From: Clostridiales bacterium
Lineage (GTDB): Bacteria > Bacillota > Clostridia > Oscillospirales > Acutalibacteraceae
Length of the DNA: 56,059 nt
Direction of reading: 5' to 3'
Assembly: GCA_019416455.1 (NCBI GenBank)
Contig: DXXG01000012.1
Location: 1-56,059 of the forward strand
In this document: positions 25,547 to 33,768 of the stretch, piece by piece
Numbering within the stretch: the first letter of the stretch is position 1
How the letters are laid out: each line of letters starts with the position of its first letter
Position numbers and translations under genes: made by a program
The notes under the pieces: model-generated
Seen by the model: the letters and a program-made list of their open reading frames with translations, nothing else
Databases searched by the model: none
Told to the model about the DNA's origin: nothing

Positions 25547-27481
25547 ATGAGAAACCTGGACCCATTGCTGACCAATGTCTTTTCTGAAGATCTGAAAAAG
25601 GTCCCTCCCGCCCTGGTAGACAAAAAAGCCGTTGCCGCCCGGACCTTTGAAAAACTGGGCTTGGAACAGCCTGCCAAACGTCCTCCCGCCCAGGAAGAAT
25701 GGGCAGCGCCTGTGACCCGCCGTCGCCGGCCCTGGGCCGTGCTGGCCGCCTGCCTGGCGCTGGCTGTCATTGCCGGGATGGGGATCTCCCTGCGGCCCAT
25801 GCTCATTTCCATGTTTAGCCCGGGACCGCTCCCTGCCGGGACCTATCTGGAATGCTCCGTGACAGACGCCTCCTTCGACAAGAAAAAATGGGCCATAGTA
25901 TTGGACCTGGAAGCCAAGACCGACCTGGATCTGGATCATCCCGACGCCCCTACCGGGTACGACTTTACCGCCTATGTGGGCCAGGTCACAGGTTCCACCC
26001 ATCACAGCCTGGCCGGGCTGGATCAAGAAGCTTTGACCCACTGGACCGAGACCGGGGAGGACACCTACCGCTGTGAGAACGTCACCCTAGAGGTAGACCC
26101 GGTATTTCAGGCCCAAACTTTATTGATCGGCGAGCAGGAACTAAACCTGGATTTCTTTGTGTACTTTGGGGAGAAAAATGCCATCGGCACCCGGGAGGAA
26201 AAACTGATGGCGGAAACCTTCTTCACCGTGGATCTTCCCAAGCCACAGGACACTTTCGCCCCCGCCACTGCCACCTATTTCGACCTCACCGTATCCGACG
26301 CCGCTTTTGACCAGCAAAACCATGCTGTGGTCCTCACTCTGGAAGCCAGCACCGACATGGACCTGGCTAACCAAACCTCTCAGCAGCTTTTCTACGCCTG
26401 GTTTTACAGCCTGTATTTGAGAAAGGACGGCGCCCAGGATGTGGATATCGGCAATTACGCCGGGGCAAGTCTGGACACCCTGTCTCAGTGGACGGAGATA
26501 GGTGAGGACACCTATCAGAGCGCGCAGGTGACCATTCCGATCCCATATGATTTTTTACAGCAAAACGATCTGAAAGGGACTACTTCCGGTTCGCTGCGCC
26601 TTACCGTTACCGATCTGACCCAGGGAGAGCAGTCCCCTGTCCAGTTCTTCCCCACAGCAGACTTCACCGTGGAGCTGCCCGGCTCTGAAGAAAACACCGC
26701 CTCTTTCTCCAGTCTCCAGGATGAGATCTACGATAAGATGCTCAACAGCGTGGATTATTTTTCCACTGCCCGGGTGGAGTTCTCGGTTCAGTATCCGGGA
26801 GACGACCACACTTGGAACTATCAGATCGAAACCAACCTGGACACAGGCATCGCCCACCAGACCCTTACGACCACCATCGACCCCAATTTCTCTCAGGAAA
26901 CCTACGCCGACGGCTCCAACGTGTTTGAATACGATAACCAGTCCAAAACCGTTTTTGCCGCAGGCAGCATTCAGGAACGCCGCACTTTGGAGGAGGATTG
27001 GCCCGGACTGGAAGAGCGCCACTACGTGGACGAAAACGGTGATCCCCACTACTGCTACCGGAGCGACCCCACCAATGCCGGCGGCGCCAATGAATGCCTG
27101 TTTCCCCAGGAGTACACTTTCGGCTATCTGTCGGACAAAGACTTATGGGCCGTGGAAGGCTCAGTGGAACACTGCGGCCGCCAGTGCTGGGACATTGTGG
27201 GCAAACTGGACAGCAGCTACGCTGCCCAGACCGGAGCCGTCCAGTTCCGGATGTATGTGGACCAGGAGACAGGCATCCTGCTGATGCTGGACGCCTGGAA
27301 CGAAGAGGGCAAAGTGGCTTCTATGGCCGTTTCCCAGATCACCATCGATGACCCGGAGATCTGCCGCACTTTCAATTACGACATGAGTCCGTACGAAAAC
27401 TACACTCCCCTGCAAAGCAGTCCCTCCGTGGGCATCATCGGCAGCGCCGACGGTCCTACTCAAATCTACACCACCCCGTAA
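25547..27481 (+). CDS. Putative membrane partner (anti-sigma-like) with duplicated extracellular domain
   Basis: This encodes 644 residues. A cytosolic N-terminus (1-60) is followed by one membrane helix (about 62-82) and a large exported region. The exported part holds two related units, YLECSVTDASFDKKKWAIVL near 101 and YFDLTVSDAAFDQQNHAVVL near 243, each continuing into LEAxTDxDL. After these comes an unrelated domain with a Cys-containing EHCGRQCWDIVGKLDSS segment. The end reads SVGIIGSADGPTQIYTTP, a short motif known from the beta subunit of sodium-pumping decarboxylases. The ATG at 25547, with AAGGAGG upstream, overlaps the region of the sigma stop. Position suggests an anti-sigma role, but no zinc-anchored HxxxCxxC motif is present, so this is inference. 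Confidence 0.7.
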   Translation: MRNLDPLLTNVFSEDLKKVPPALVDKKAVAARTFEKLGLEQPAKRPPAQEEWAAPVTRRRRPWAVLAACLALAVIAGMGISLRPMLISMFSPGPLPAGTYLECSVTDASFDKKKWAIVLDLEAKTDLDLDHPDAPTGYDFTAYVGQVTGSTHHSLAGLDQEALTHWTETGEDTYRCENVTLEVDPVFQAQTLLIGEQELNLDFFVYFGEKNAIGTREEKLMAETFFTVDLPKPQDTFAPATATYFDLTVSDAAFDQQNHAVVLTLEASTDMDLANQTSQQLFYAWFYSLYLRKDGAQDVDIGNYAGASLDTLSQWTEIGEDTYQSAQVTIPIPYDFLQQNDLKGTTSGSLRLTVTDLTQGEQSPVQFFPTADFTVELPGSEENTASFSSLQDEIYDKMLNSVDYFSTARVEFSVQYPGDDHTWNYQIETNLDTGIAHQTLTTTIDPNFSQETYADGSNVFEYDNQSKTVFAAGSIQERRTLEEDWPGLEERHYVDENGDPHYCYRSDPTNAGGANECLFPQEYTFGYLSDKDLWAVEGSVEHCGRQCWDIVGKLDSSYAAQTGAVQFRMYVDQETGILLMLDAWNEEGKVASMAVSQITIDDPEICRTFNYDMSPYENYTPLQSSPSVGIIGSADGPTQIYTTP

Positions 27482-27496
27482 AACTCCATAATAAAA

Positions 27497-27530
27497 AAAG
27501 AGCCGCCCCTCCTGGGACGGCTCTTTCTGT
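27497..27530. terminator. Terminator between the sigma operon and ridA
   Basis: AGAGCCG and CGGCTCT pair around a C/G-rich loop, with A and T runs on either side. It can act for both convergent units. Confidence 0.8.
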
Positions 27531-27538
27531 TGCCTGTT

Positions 27539-28003
27539 TTATTCTTCCACCTCGAAGAGAGCTTCGGTCTCCACAGGCATGTTCAGGGGCAGGGCACTGA
27601 CGCCCACAGCGGAACGGCTGGGCATACCCACTTCTTCGCCGAACAGCTGGATCAGCAGCTCGGTGCCGCCGTTGGCCACCTGAGGCTGGGCGTAGAAATC
27701 AGGGGTGGAGGCCACAAAGCAGGTGACCTTCACCACGTTCTTCACCTTATCCAAGTCGCCGATCTCCCGCTTCAGCACCGCCAACACATTGAGCATGCAG
27801 TTCTTGGCGTACTCATAGCCTTCCTCAGCAGTGACGTCTTTACCCAGGCACCCGGTAATGGGGGACCCGATAGAGGGGCCGCAGCCGGAGATAAAGTACA
27901 GGTTGCCTGCGAACTTCTTGGCCGGGGCATAAGAACCAGCCTTTGCAGGGGGAGTGGGCAGGGACAGGCCCAGGGCTTCCAGTCTTTCTTCGATCTTGCT
28001 CAT
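27539..28003 (-). CDS. RidA family (YjgF/YER057c/UK114) protein
   Basis: This 154-residue protein resembles the longer RidA-like subgroup. The body includes YAPAKKFAGNLYFISGCGP, EEGYEYAKNCMLNVLAVLK, VVKVTCFVASTPDF and the C-terminal SRSAVGVSALPLNMPVETEA. Canonical RidA hydrolyses reactive enamines and imines made from serine and threonine, relying on an Arg at the position of the SRSAVG arginine, which is present. Subgroup members may have other roles. It has AAGGAAGG upstream and appears monocistronic. Confidence 0.88.
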   Translation of the reverse strand: MSKIEERLEALGLSLPTPPAKAGSYAPAKKFAGNLYFISGCGPSIGSPITGCLGKDVTAEEGYEYAKNCMLNVLAVLKREIGDLDKVKNVVKVTCFVASTPDFYAQPQVANGGTELLIQLFGEEVGMPSRSAVGVSALPLNMPVETEALFEVEE

Positions 28004-28103
28004 GGGAATCCTTCCTTTCCAAAAGAAGTGGTTATCTGTACAAAATAGTATAGCACGTTCTGAAAAAATTGGGTAGAGCGTTTTTCGCGAGATGGCTCCA
28101 ACA

Positions 28104-28146
28104 AAAAACCCGGCTGTCGCCCTGAGGGTGTACAGTCGGGTTTTCC
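28104..28146 (-). terminator. Terminator downstream of repeat B, ending the acyl-CoA synthetase transcript
   Basis: On the minus strand AACCCGACTGT pairs with ACAGCCGGGTT and is followed by T residues. It comes about 190 bases after the synthetase stop codon, so repeat B would lie in the 3' untranslated region. Confidence 0.7.
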
Positions 28147-28157
28147 TGGTTTATTGA

Positions 28158-28334
28158 TGCGCTTCGCGTATATGTCGGTACGGGAGGGCCGCGCCTTGCC
28201 CTATGCGCTGCGCGCCGTGCGGGCGGTGGCGCTGGTTTTCTTTCTTCCGACTGCGCCGGGTTAAGGTCGTGGGGCGCTGCCCCACACCCTGCAGCCTTTG
28301 AAAAGGCTGGCGAAACTTTTTCGCCGCTTCGCGG
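28158..28334 (-). repeat. Modular intergenic repeat, copy B (inverted and shorter)
   Basis: On the minus strand it starts CGCGAAGCGGCGAAAAAG right after the synthetase stop codon. It continues with a TGGGGCAGCGCCCCA hairpin and a block GCCCGCACGGCGCGCAGCGC followed by ATAGGGCAAGGCGCGG. This block is clearly related to GGCCGCACGGTGCGCAGCAC plus ATAGGCCAAGGCGCGG on the plus strand of copy C. The far end carries GCGAAGCGC in the same rather than inverted orientation, so this copy is truncated or rearranged. Confidence 0.7.
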
Positions 28335-28337
28335 GAT

Positions 28338-30632
28338 TTAACCTTTCAGTTCCACACGGCGGATCTTACCAGAGATAGTCTTGGGCAGGTCATCCCGGAA
28401 TTCCACGATGCGGGGATACTTATAAGGAGCGGTGTTCTTCTTCACGTAGTTCTGGATCTCTTTCTTCAGTTCCTCGCTCTTTTCAGTGCCCTTGGTCAAC
28501 ACGATGATGGCCTTCACCACCTGACCCCGGACCGGGTCGGGTGCGCTGGTGACGGCACACTCCAACACGTAAGGCAGCTCCATGATGACGCTCTCGATCT
28601 CGAAGGGCCCGATGCGGTAGCCGGAGGACTTGATCACGTCGTCGGTACGGCCCACATACCAGAAGTAGCCGTCCTCATCACGCCAAGCGGTGTCGCCGGT
28701 GTGGTAGACCCCTTCGTCCCAGGCTTCCTTGGTCTTTTCCTCGTCCCGGTAGTAACCCATGAACAGGCCGCAGGGAGTGCCTTTGTCTGTGCGGACCACG
28801 ATCTCGCCGGTCTCGCCCACAGGGGCGGGAGTGCCGTCGGGAAGAACGATATCCACGTCATACAGGGGGCTGGGCACGCCCATGGAACCGGTCTTGGGCA
28901 CCGTGCCCACAGGGTTGTACACAGTCAGGGTGGTCTCAGTCTGGCCGAAACCTTCCATCAAGGACAGGCCCGTGGCACGCTTCCACTGTTCGTAAACTTC
29001 CGGGTTCAAAGCCTCACCGGCGGTAGTGGAGTACTCGATGGAGGACAGGTCGTATTTGGAGAGGTCCTCCTTGACAAAGAATCGGTACATGGTGGGCGGG
29101 GCACAGAAGGTGGTGATATGATACTTGGCGAACATGGGCAGGATGTCGTGAGCGTCGAACTTGTCAAAGTCATAGGTGAAGATGGCCGCCTCGTTCATCC
29201 ACTGACCGTAGTATTTGCCCCACAGCGCCTTGCCCCAGCCGGTGTCGGAGATGGTGAAATGGAGTCCGTCGGGGTTCACGTTGTGCCAATACTTGGCGGT
29301 GATGTAGTGACCCAGGGCATATTTATAGTTGTGCTCGGCGATCTTGGGATAGCCGGTGGTGCCGGAGGTGAAGAACATCAGCATGGGATCGCTGCCGCAG
29401 GGGGCGTCAGGCTTGCGCTCGTAAGTGTCGGGGAAGGCTTCCACTTCCTTGTCGAAGTCGTGCCAGCCCAGACGGTTTTCGCCCACCATGATCTTCACTT
29501 CCACGGAGGGGCAGTTCTTGGCGGCCTTTTCCGCCTCGTCGGCCACCTGACCGTCGGCGGTGCAGAGGATAGCCTTCACACCAGCGGCTTTAAAGCGGTA
29601 GTCGAAGTCGTGCTCCATCAGCAGGTTAGTGGCGGGGATGATCACCGCGCCCATCTTGTGAAGGGCGGTGATCACAAACCAGAACTGATAGTGCCGCTTG
29701 AGCACCACCATGACCCGGTCGCCCCGCTTGATGCCCAGGCTCTCCAGGTAGTTAGCGGTCTTGGAGGACCAGCGGCTCATGTCGGAGAAGGTGAAGCGGC
29801 GTTCCACCTTGTCACGGGAAACGTGGAGCATGGCCAGCTTATCGGGAGACTTCTCCGCCAGCTTATCCACGATGTCAAAAGCGAAGTTGAACTTCTCCTC
29901 GTTGGTGAACTGGATGCCATTGAGGATACCGTTCTCGTCCAGAGTGGTCTTGATAAAGGGAGAGGAAACGGTCTCCCGGTCCTGACGAGCCAGGTGCTGA
30001 TCGATCAGCTTCTGGAACCGGTCCTGTTCCGGGGCGAATTCCTCGGCGCCCTTCAGGACGATGGCGTAGATCTGGCACTCCTCCCCCTCGGTGGCGATCA
30101 TGCCGTGAGGTGTGGCGGAGTTGTAATAGATGGAATCGCCTTCATGGAGCACTTCTACATGGCTGCCCACCTGCATCTTCATGGCGCCCTTCACCACGAT
30201 GTCAAACTCCTGACCCACATGGGTGGACAGTTTGATGGCCACGTTCTGCTCCGCTTCGGAGTAAGGCATGGTGACGAAGAAGGGCTCGGCGGTCTTGTTT
30301 TTGAACAGAGGGGCCATATTCAGGTACTTGAAGCCCTGTCGCCGGGTGATAGGCAGACCGTCGCCCTTACGGTTGACGGTGTAAGTGGACAGGGTGGGAG
30401 AAACACCCTTGATCAGATCTGTGGGGTCAATGCCGAACCGGTTGGCGCACTTATATATGAAAGTGAAGCTGAAATCCTTCTCGCCGGCTTCGCACTGCTG
30501 GTATTCCTCTTTGGAGACGCCGGTGCATTTGGCCATTTCCTCTTCTGAAAGACCAGTGATCTCCCGCATGGTGCGGATACGCTCTGCCACCTCGGCCAGC
30601 TGTGTTTTCAGGTCAGTTTTTTCCATTTCCAT
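28338..30632 (-). CDS. XRE helix-turn-helix + cupin + acyl-CoA synthetase fusion
   Basis: This 764-residue protein has three parts. Residues about 10-77 form an XRE-type helix-turn-helix (ITGLSEEEMAKCTGVSKEEY). Residues about 110-200 form a cupin (THVGQEFDIVVKGAMKMQVG, DSIYYNSATPHGM). From about 230 to the end is an adenylate-forming ligase of the medium-chain acyl-CoA synthetase type, with FFTSGTTGYPK as P-loop, ISDTGWGKALWGKYYGQW, MEGFGQTETT, VYHTGDTAWRDEDG and the C-terminal catalytic lysine in PKTISGKIRR. The ligase would join a carboxylate to CoA using ATP. The N-terminal part matches free-standing XRE-cupin regulators, so it may sense substrate or autoregulate. An in-frame extension upstream would enter the T-box leader. 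The ATG at 30632 has AAGGGGAA upstream. Confidence 0.88.
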   Translation of the reverse strand: MEMEKTDLKTQLAEVAERIRTMREITGLSEEEMAKCTGVSKEEYQQCEAGEKDFSFTFIYKCANRFGIDPTDLIKGVSPTLSTYTVNRKGDGLPITRRQGFKYLNMAPLFKNKTAEPFFVTMPYSEAEQNVAIKLSTHVGQEFDIVVKGAMKMQVGSHVEVLHEGDSIYYNSATPHGMIATEGEECQIYAIVLKGAEEFAPEQDRFQKLIDQHLARQDRETVSSPFIKTTLDENGILNGIQFTNEEKFNFAFDIVDKLAEKSPDKLAMLHVSRDKVERRFTFSDMSRWSSKTANYLESLGIKRGDRVMVVLKRHYQFWFVITALHKMGAVIIPATNLLMEHDFDYRFKAAGVKAILCTADGQVADEAEKAAKNCPSVEVKIMVGENRLGWHDFDKEVEAFPDTYERKPDAPCGSDPMLMFFTSGTTGYPKIAEHNYKYALGHYITAKYWHNVNPDGLHFTISDTGWGKALWGKYYGQWMNEAAIFTYDFDKFDAHDILPMFAKYHITTFCAPPTMYRFFVKEDLSKYDLSSIEYSTTAGEALNPEVYEQWKRATGLSLMEGFGQTETTLTVYNPVGTVPKTGSMGVPSPLYDVDIVLPDGTPAPVGETGEIVVRTDKGTPCGLFMGYYRDEEKTKEAWDEGVYHTGDTAWRDEDGYFWYVGRTDDVIKSSGYRIGPFEIESVIMELPYVLECAVTSAPDPVRGQVVKAIIVLTKGTEKSEELKKEIQNYVKKNTAPYKYPRIVEFRDDLPKTISGKIRRVELKG

Positions 30633-30694
30633 GTTGGTTCCCCTTTCTGCGCGAAACGCGCCTGCTTTCTCCGGCGCTGGATTCCGAAATTTGT

Positions 30695-30999
30695 CAAAAT
30701 AAAAAGTCCGTCTCAAAGAAACATCTCTGAGACGGACTAGATCATCCGCGGTACCACTCAAATTGCGCTTTCGCGCCACCTCGTCGGGCTCCAGCAAGCC
30801 CTATGCACTAACGCAGCATACACGGGAAACGCCTACTTTCCCAAAAAGGGATTTGGGGCTTCCGGCTCAGAAGGGATTGATCCTAAAGGCGCCTTTCACC
30901 GGCTCGCAGCAACCGCCGGCTCTCTGAAGAAAGGACAGCCGGACCGTCTTCGTCACAGCCTTTCCTTTGGCTTTTTCACAGCCTATTGAGTTGTGGTTC
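30695..30999 (-). promoter_or_regulatory. T-box leader, probable Ile specifier, upstream of the acyl-CoA synthetase fusion
   Basis: On the minus strand the leader has an AGAGAG element with GGTTGCTGCGAGCC, a specifier region GGATCAATCCCTTCTGAGCC, and the T-box core AATTTGAGTGGTACCGCGG (30746-30764). A terminator follows, with AGTCCGTCTCA pairing to TGAGACGGACT and then T residues (30701-30738). Pairing of GAAG with CTTC below the loop leaves ATC in the specifier position, with the same spacing as the TTC of the pheS T-box in this window. ATC reads isoleucine. The assignment rests on hand folding. Confidence 0.87.
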
Positions 31000-31005
31000 C
31001 TAAAC

Positions 31006-31034
31006 AGAGTACACCAATTTTGAAAGAATGTCAA
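31006..31034 (-). promoter_or_regulatory. Promoter of the synthetase T-box transcript
   Basis: On the minus strand TTGACA (31029-31034) and TACTCT (31006-31011) are 17 bases apart, starting just past the dehydrogenase stop codon. Confidence 0.75.
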
Positions 31035-31050
31035 GAGCTTCCTGCAATTT

Positions 31051-32127
31051 TTATCCAGCGAAAGTTTCGCTGTACGCCTCCAGCCGCTCGATACCCTTCA
31101 CGATCATGTCCACGGTAACCTCATAAGGCCACTTCCGCACGTCGATGCCTTTGAGGGCCTTTTCCGCCACAGCGGTCAGGTCCTCGTGCTTCGCGTGGAT
31201 GTCAGAGAGCTTGGTGGGCAGACCGATGGACCGGTTGAAATGCATCACCTTGTCCCGCTCCTCCAACTGCTTGTCGATGGTGAGCATGGCCAGGATCCCG
31301 TAAGCCACCACTTCCCCGTGAAGGTGGTGGTTCTCCTCGGTGCTGGGCAGGATGGTGAACCCGTTGTAGATGGCATGGGCCAAGCCGGTGGTGTAGTCCA
31401 CCTGGACGAAGTTGGACACCAGTCCCGTGGACACGATGATGCCCAAGATCACCTCGGTGAGCTCCTTGGTGACCCGGTGAGCCTTGCAGTCCTCCATAGC
31501 CTGCTGGCCCCAGCGGAGGATGGGCTCGGCACACATGGTGCTCAGGGCGATGCCCATGGCGTCGGAGTGGGCGGGCACATCTCCCCGGGAGGAAATGGTG
31601 CACTCGAAATGCTTTGCCATGGTGTCCCCCATGCCGGCCCACAGGTATTTCACAGGGGCGTCGGCGATGATCTGGGGATCGATGAAGATATGAGTGGGCG
31701 GCACCTTGGAGAAGGAGTATTCCCGCAGGCTGCCGTCCGGGTGGTACAGGATGCCCAGGCTGGTGCAGGAAGCACAGGTGGAAGCGATGGTGGGGAACGT
31801 GAAGAAGGGCCGGTGGGTGTCGTGGGCCAGCACCTTGCAGGTGTCGATCGCTTTGCCGCCGCCCACGGCGAAGATCATGTCCACGTCCGCCACCTGGGGC
31901 CGCAGCATTTCGATGTTCTCCACAGAGGACTCGCCTCCGTACCAGAACGTGCCGGTGATCTCAATGTCCGAACCCTCCACGGCTTTGCGGATCTTCTCCT
32001 CCGCCGCGTCCAGAGCCCGCTTGCCGCCGATGATGGCCGCCTTTCTGCCGAAGGGGGCACATACGGCGGGAATATTGGAATAGGCGTCCTCGCCTATGGT
32101 GTAACCGGGAAACAATGTCTCTTGCAT
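31051..32127 (-). CDS. Iron-containing (GldA-like) alcohol dehydrogenase family protein
   Basis: This 358-residue cytoplasmic oxidoreductase has the NAD-binding DMIFAVGGGKAIDTCKVLAH, and FFTFPTIASTCASCTSLGI in the family position for metal-side strands. Candidate metal-binding residues are the Asp in LWAGMGDTMAKHFE and the His in TTGLAHAIYNGFT and HHLHGEVVAYG. It is closest in pattern to glycerol-dehydrogenase-like members, but the substrate cannot be assigned. The ATG at 32127 with AAGGAAGG upstream is preferred; longer frames overlap the transporter gene. It follows the YkvI-like gene by 37 bases, so both depend on the T-box at 33430-33733. Confidence 0.85.
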   Translation of the reverse strand: MQETLFPGYTIGEDAYSNIPAVCAPFGRKAAIIGGKRALDAAEEKIRKAVEGSDIEITGTFWYGGESSVENIEMLRPQVADVDMIFAVGGGKAIDTCKVLAHDTHRPFFTFPTIASTCASCTSLGILYHPDGSLREYSFSKVPPTHIFIDPQIIADAPVKYLWAGMGDTMAKHFECTISSRGDVPAHSDAMGIALSTMCAEPILRWGQQAMEDCKAHRVTKELTEVILGIIVSTGLVSNFVQVDYTTGLAHAIYNGFTILPSTEENHHLHGEVVAYGILAMLTIDKQLEERDKVMHFNRSIGLPTKLSDIHAKHEDLTAVAEKALKGIDVRKWPYEVTVDMIVKGIERLEAYSETFAG

Positions 32128-32164
32128 GGTGAAAACCTTCCTTTCACAATGGGGATGCTTGTGC

Positions 32165-33391
32165 TCAAACTTGCTGGAACTGACCTTCCGGGAGAGCTTC
32201 CTCCTGCTCCTCCTGGATGGCTGCCGCTTCTTCATGGGAGCGGCCTTCCACTTCCGGATGTTCTTTCAGGTACTTGCGATTCTTATACACGCCCACGGTG
32301 AGGAAGGGAACGATCACCACTGCAATGGCGAAATAGCCGCAGTAGCCGTAGCCGTATTTGATGATGTTGGAAAGTCCCGCCAAGGAGATAGTCATGGACA
32401 GGATGATGATGAACGCCGCCACCACAGCACTGCGAGCGGGAGCGTAGGAAATCTTCCGGAACATGGGGAGTTTCTCAAACCGGGCCACAAACCCGAAGGT
32501 GGTGGTCACGCCGGTGGAGATGAGGCAAAGCAGCAAGCACACGCCGTAAACCACGGTCAGCCAGCCCATGCCCATTTCCTTGCACACGGTGAGGGTGGGG
32601 ATCACAGTGCCGCCTTCCACGGAGGTGTACATTCCCTGCCAGGAGATCAGCATGAAGATGGACAGCACCAACGCTACGGAATTCATTCCGAATGAGATCC
32701 ACATGGACCGGGAGCAGGCCTTCTTTGTGGTCAGCGGCACGCCGCAGGCGATCATGGTGGGAAGGGTGACACACTGGAATCCGGCGTAGGTGAAGCAGTT
32801 CAAAATGGCCTGGGGCACGTTGCCGAAGCCTTGGGTCTCGAAATCTTTCCAGAGGGTCTCCTGAAGGTTGCCGCTGTACACCACGCCCACAGCGTAGATA
32901 GCCACGGCGGTCACCAAAATGGCGATACCCATGTAGGTGCTGGCCGCCCGGACCAAGTCCGCGCCGAAGATGGTCAAGCTGAGCACCACCAAACCCACGA
33001 TAACGATGCCCGCGTAGTAGTTCAGGCCGAAATAATCCGCCAAGGCCGACGCCGCGCCGGAAATAGCCGCCGCCACCGCCATGAGCACCATGATGTAGAA
33101 GAAGATCTCAAACAGCACGTAAAGTTTGCCGAAGGGGTGGTACAAAGTCTGGAACAGGTCCTTGTAGGAGGAGAGGCCACGAGTGTTGTACATAATCATG
33201 GCCTCCCGCATTACAGCGGTGAGCAACAGCATGGCGCCGATGGCGCTGATGGGACCCAGCCAGCCCAGACCTACGTAGTAGGTGTGAGCCTGGTTGCCGG
33301 TGGCGAAGCCGCCTCCCGCATGGGCGGAAAACAACACCGCCCCCACAGAAAACAGGGTGATAAAGGGGATTTTCGCGGACACTTTGTTCAT
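32165..33391 (-). CDS. YkvI-like membrane transporter, possible amino acid permease
   Basis: This 408-residue polytopic membrane protein has about ten helices. The N-terminal SAHAGGGFATGNQAHTYYVG, with an unwound Gly-rich segment in helix 1, resembles the LeuT-fold YkvI family. The C-terminal tail is long and acidic (HEEAAAIQEEQEEALPE). Transport function and substrate are inferred only. The upstream T-box ties its expression to an amino acid, probably leucine. The ATG follows AGGAGG, and the next gene is an iron-type alcohol dehydrogenase. Confidence 0.75.
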   Translation of the reverse strand: MNKVSAKIPFITLFSVGAVLFSAHAGGGFATGNQAHTYYVGLGWLGPISAIGAMLLLTAVMREAMIMYNTRGLSSYKDLFQTLYHPFGKLYVLFEIFFYIMVLMAVAAAISGAASALADYFGLNYYAGIVIVGLVVLSLTIFGADLVRAASTYMGIAILVTAVAIYAVGVVYSGNLQETLWKDFETQGFGNVPQAILNCFTYAGFQCVTLPTMIACGVPLTTKKACSRSMWISFGMNSVALVLSIFMLISWQGMYTSVEGGTVIPTLTVCKEMGMGWLTVVYGVCLLLCLISTGVTTTFGFVARFEKLPMFRKISYAPARSAVVAAFIIILSMTISLAGLSNIIKYGYGYCGYFAIAVVIVPFLTVGVYKNRKYLKEHPEVEGRSHEEAAAIQEEQEEALPEGQFQQV

Positions 33392-33429
33392 AATACGACC
33401 TCCTGAGAGAAAATTTGGTTTTCCCAGGG

Positions 33430-33733
33430 CACAAAAAAAGCTCTTTCGCTCTTCTGCCCACAGGGACAGAAGAGACGAAAGAGCAAAGCTTCCGCGGTAC
33501 CACTCTTCTTCATTTCAAAACGAAATGCACCTTAGCGGGTACGGGCTGGGCCACATGGCTCAACTTGATACCCCTGCGCTGATAACGGGCGCAACCCCGT
33601 CGGCTCCTACTGTGTTGGTTCGGGCCGCCGTTCAGCGGTCAGTTCGGCATTTGGCTTCCTGAGTGCCTCGCACCATCCGGCACCTCTCTGACAGGATCCA
33701 ACGCTTACTACTCCGCGTCCTAACGTTTTTCCG
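33430..33733 (-). promoter_or_regulatory. T-box leader, probable Leu (CTG) specifier, upstream of the YkvI-like gene
   Basis: On the minus strand the leader shows GGAGTAGTAAGCG (AGTA of the loop-E motif), AGAGAG, GGATGGTGCGAGG, a specifier region GCCGAACTGACCGC, and the T-box core GAGTGGTACCGCGG (about 33492-33505). A long terminator hairpin follows, GCTCTTTCG pairing with CGAAAGAGC and then T residues (33432-33484). Pairing of GCGG with CCGC below, and AGCGTTGG with CCAAATGC above, leaves GAACTGA in the loop, so CTG (Leu) is the best reading. ACC (Thr) is the alternative. Confidence 0.87.
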
Positions 33734-33739
33734 CAAATT

Positions 33740-33768
33740 AAAATAACACCATTTTCCCATCTTGTCAA
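33740..33768 (-). promoter_or_regulatory. Promoter of the YkvI T-box transcript
   Basis: On the minus strand TTGACA (33763-33768) and TATTTT (33740-33745) are 17 bases apart, ending just upstream of the T-box leader. Confidence 0.75.

Noticed and set aside
28701..30548. Plus-strand frame of 615 codons over the acyl-CoA synthetase fusion
   Set aside because: Shadow frame with His- and Gly-rich composition and no start signal.
33430..33733. Threonine (ACC) as the specifier of the YkvI T-box
   Set aside because: CC of ACC is needed to pair with GG of GCGG below the loop, so CTG is the better reading. It is kept as an alternative because the fold was done by hand.
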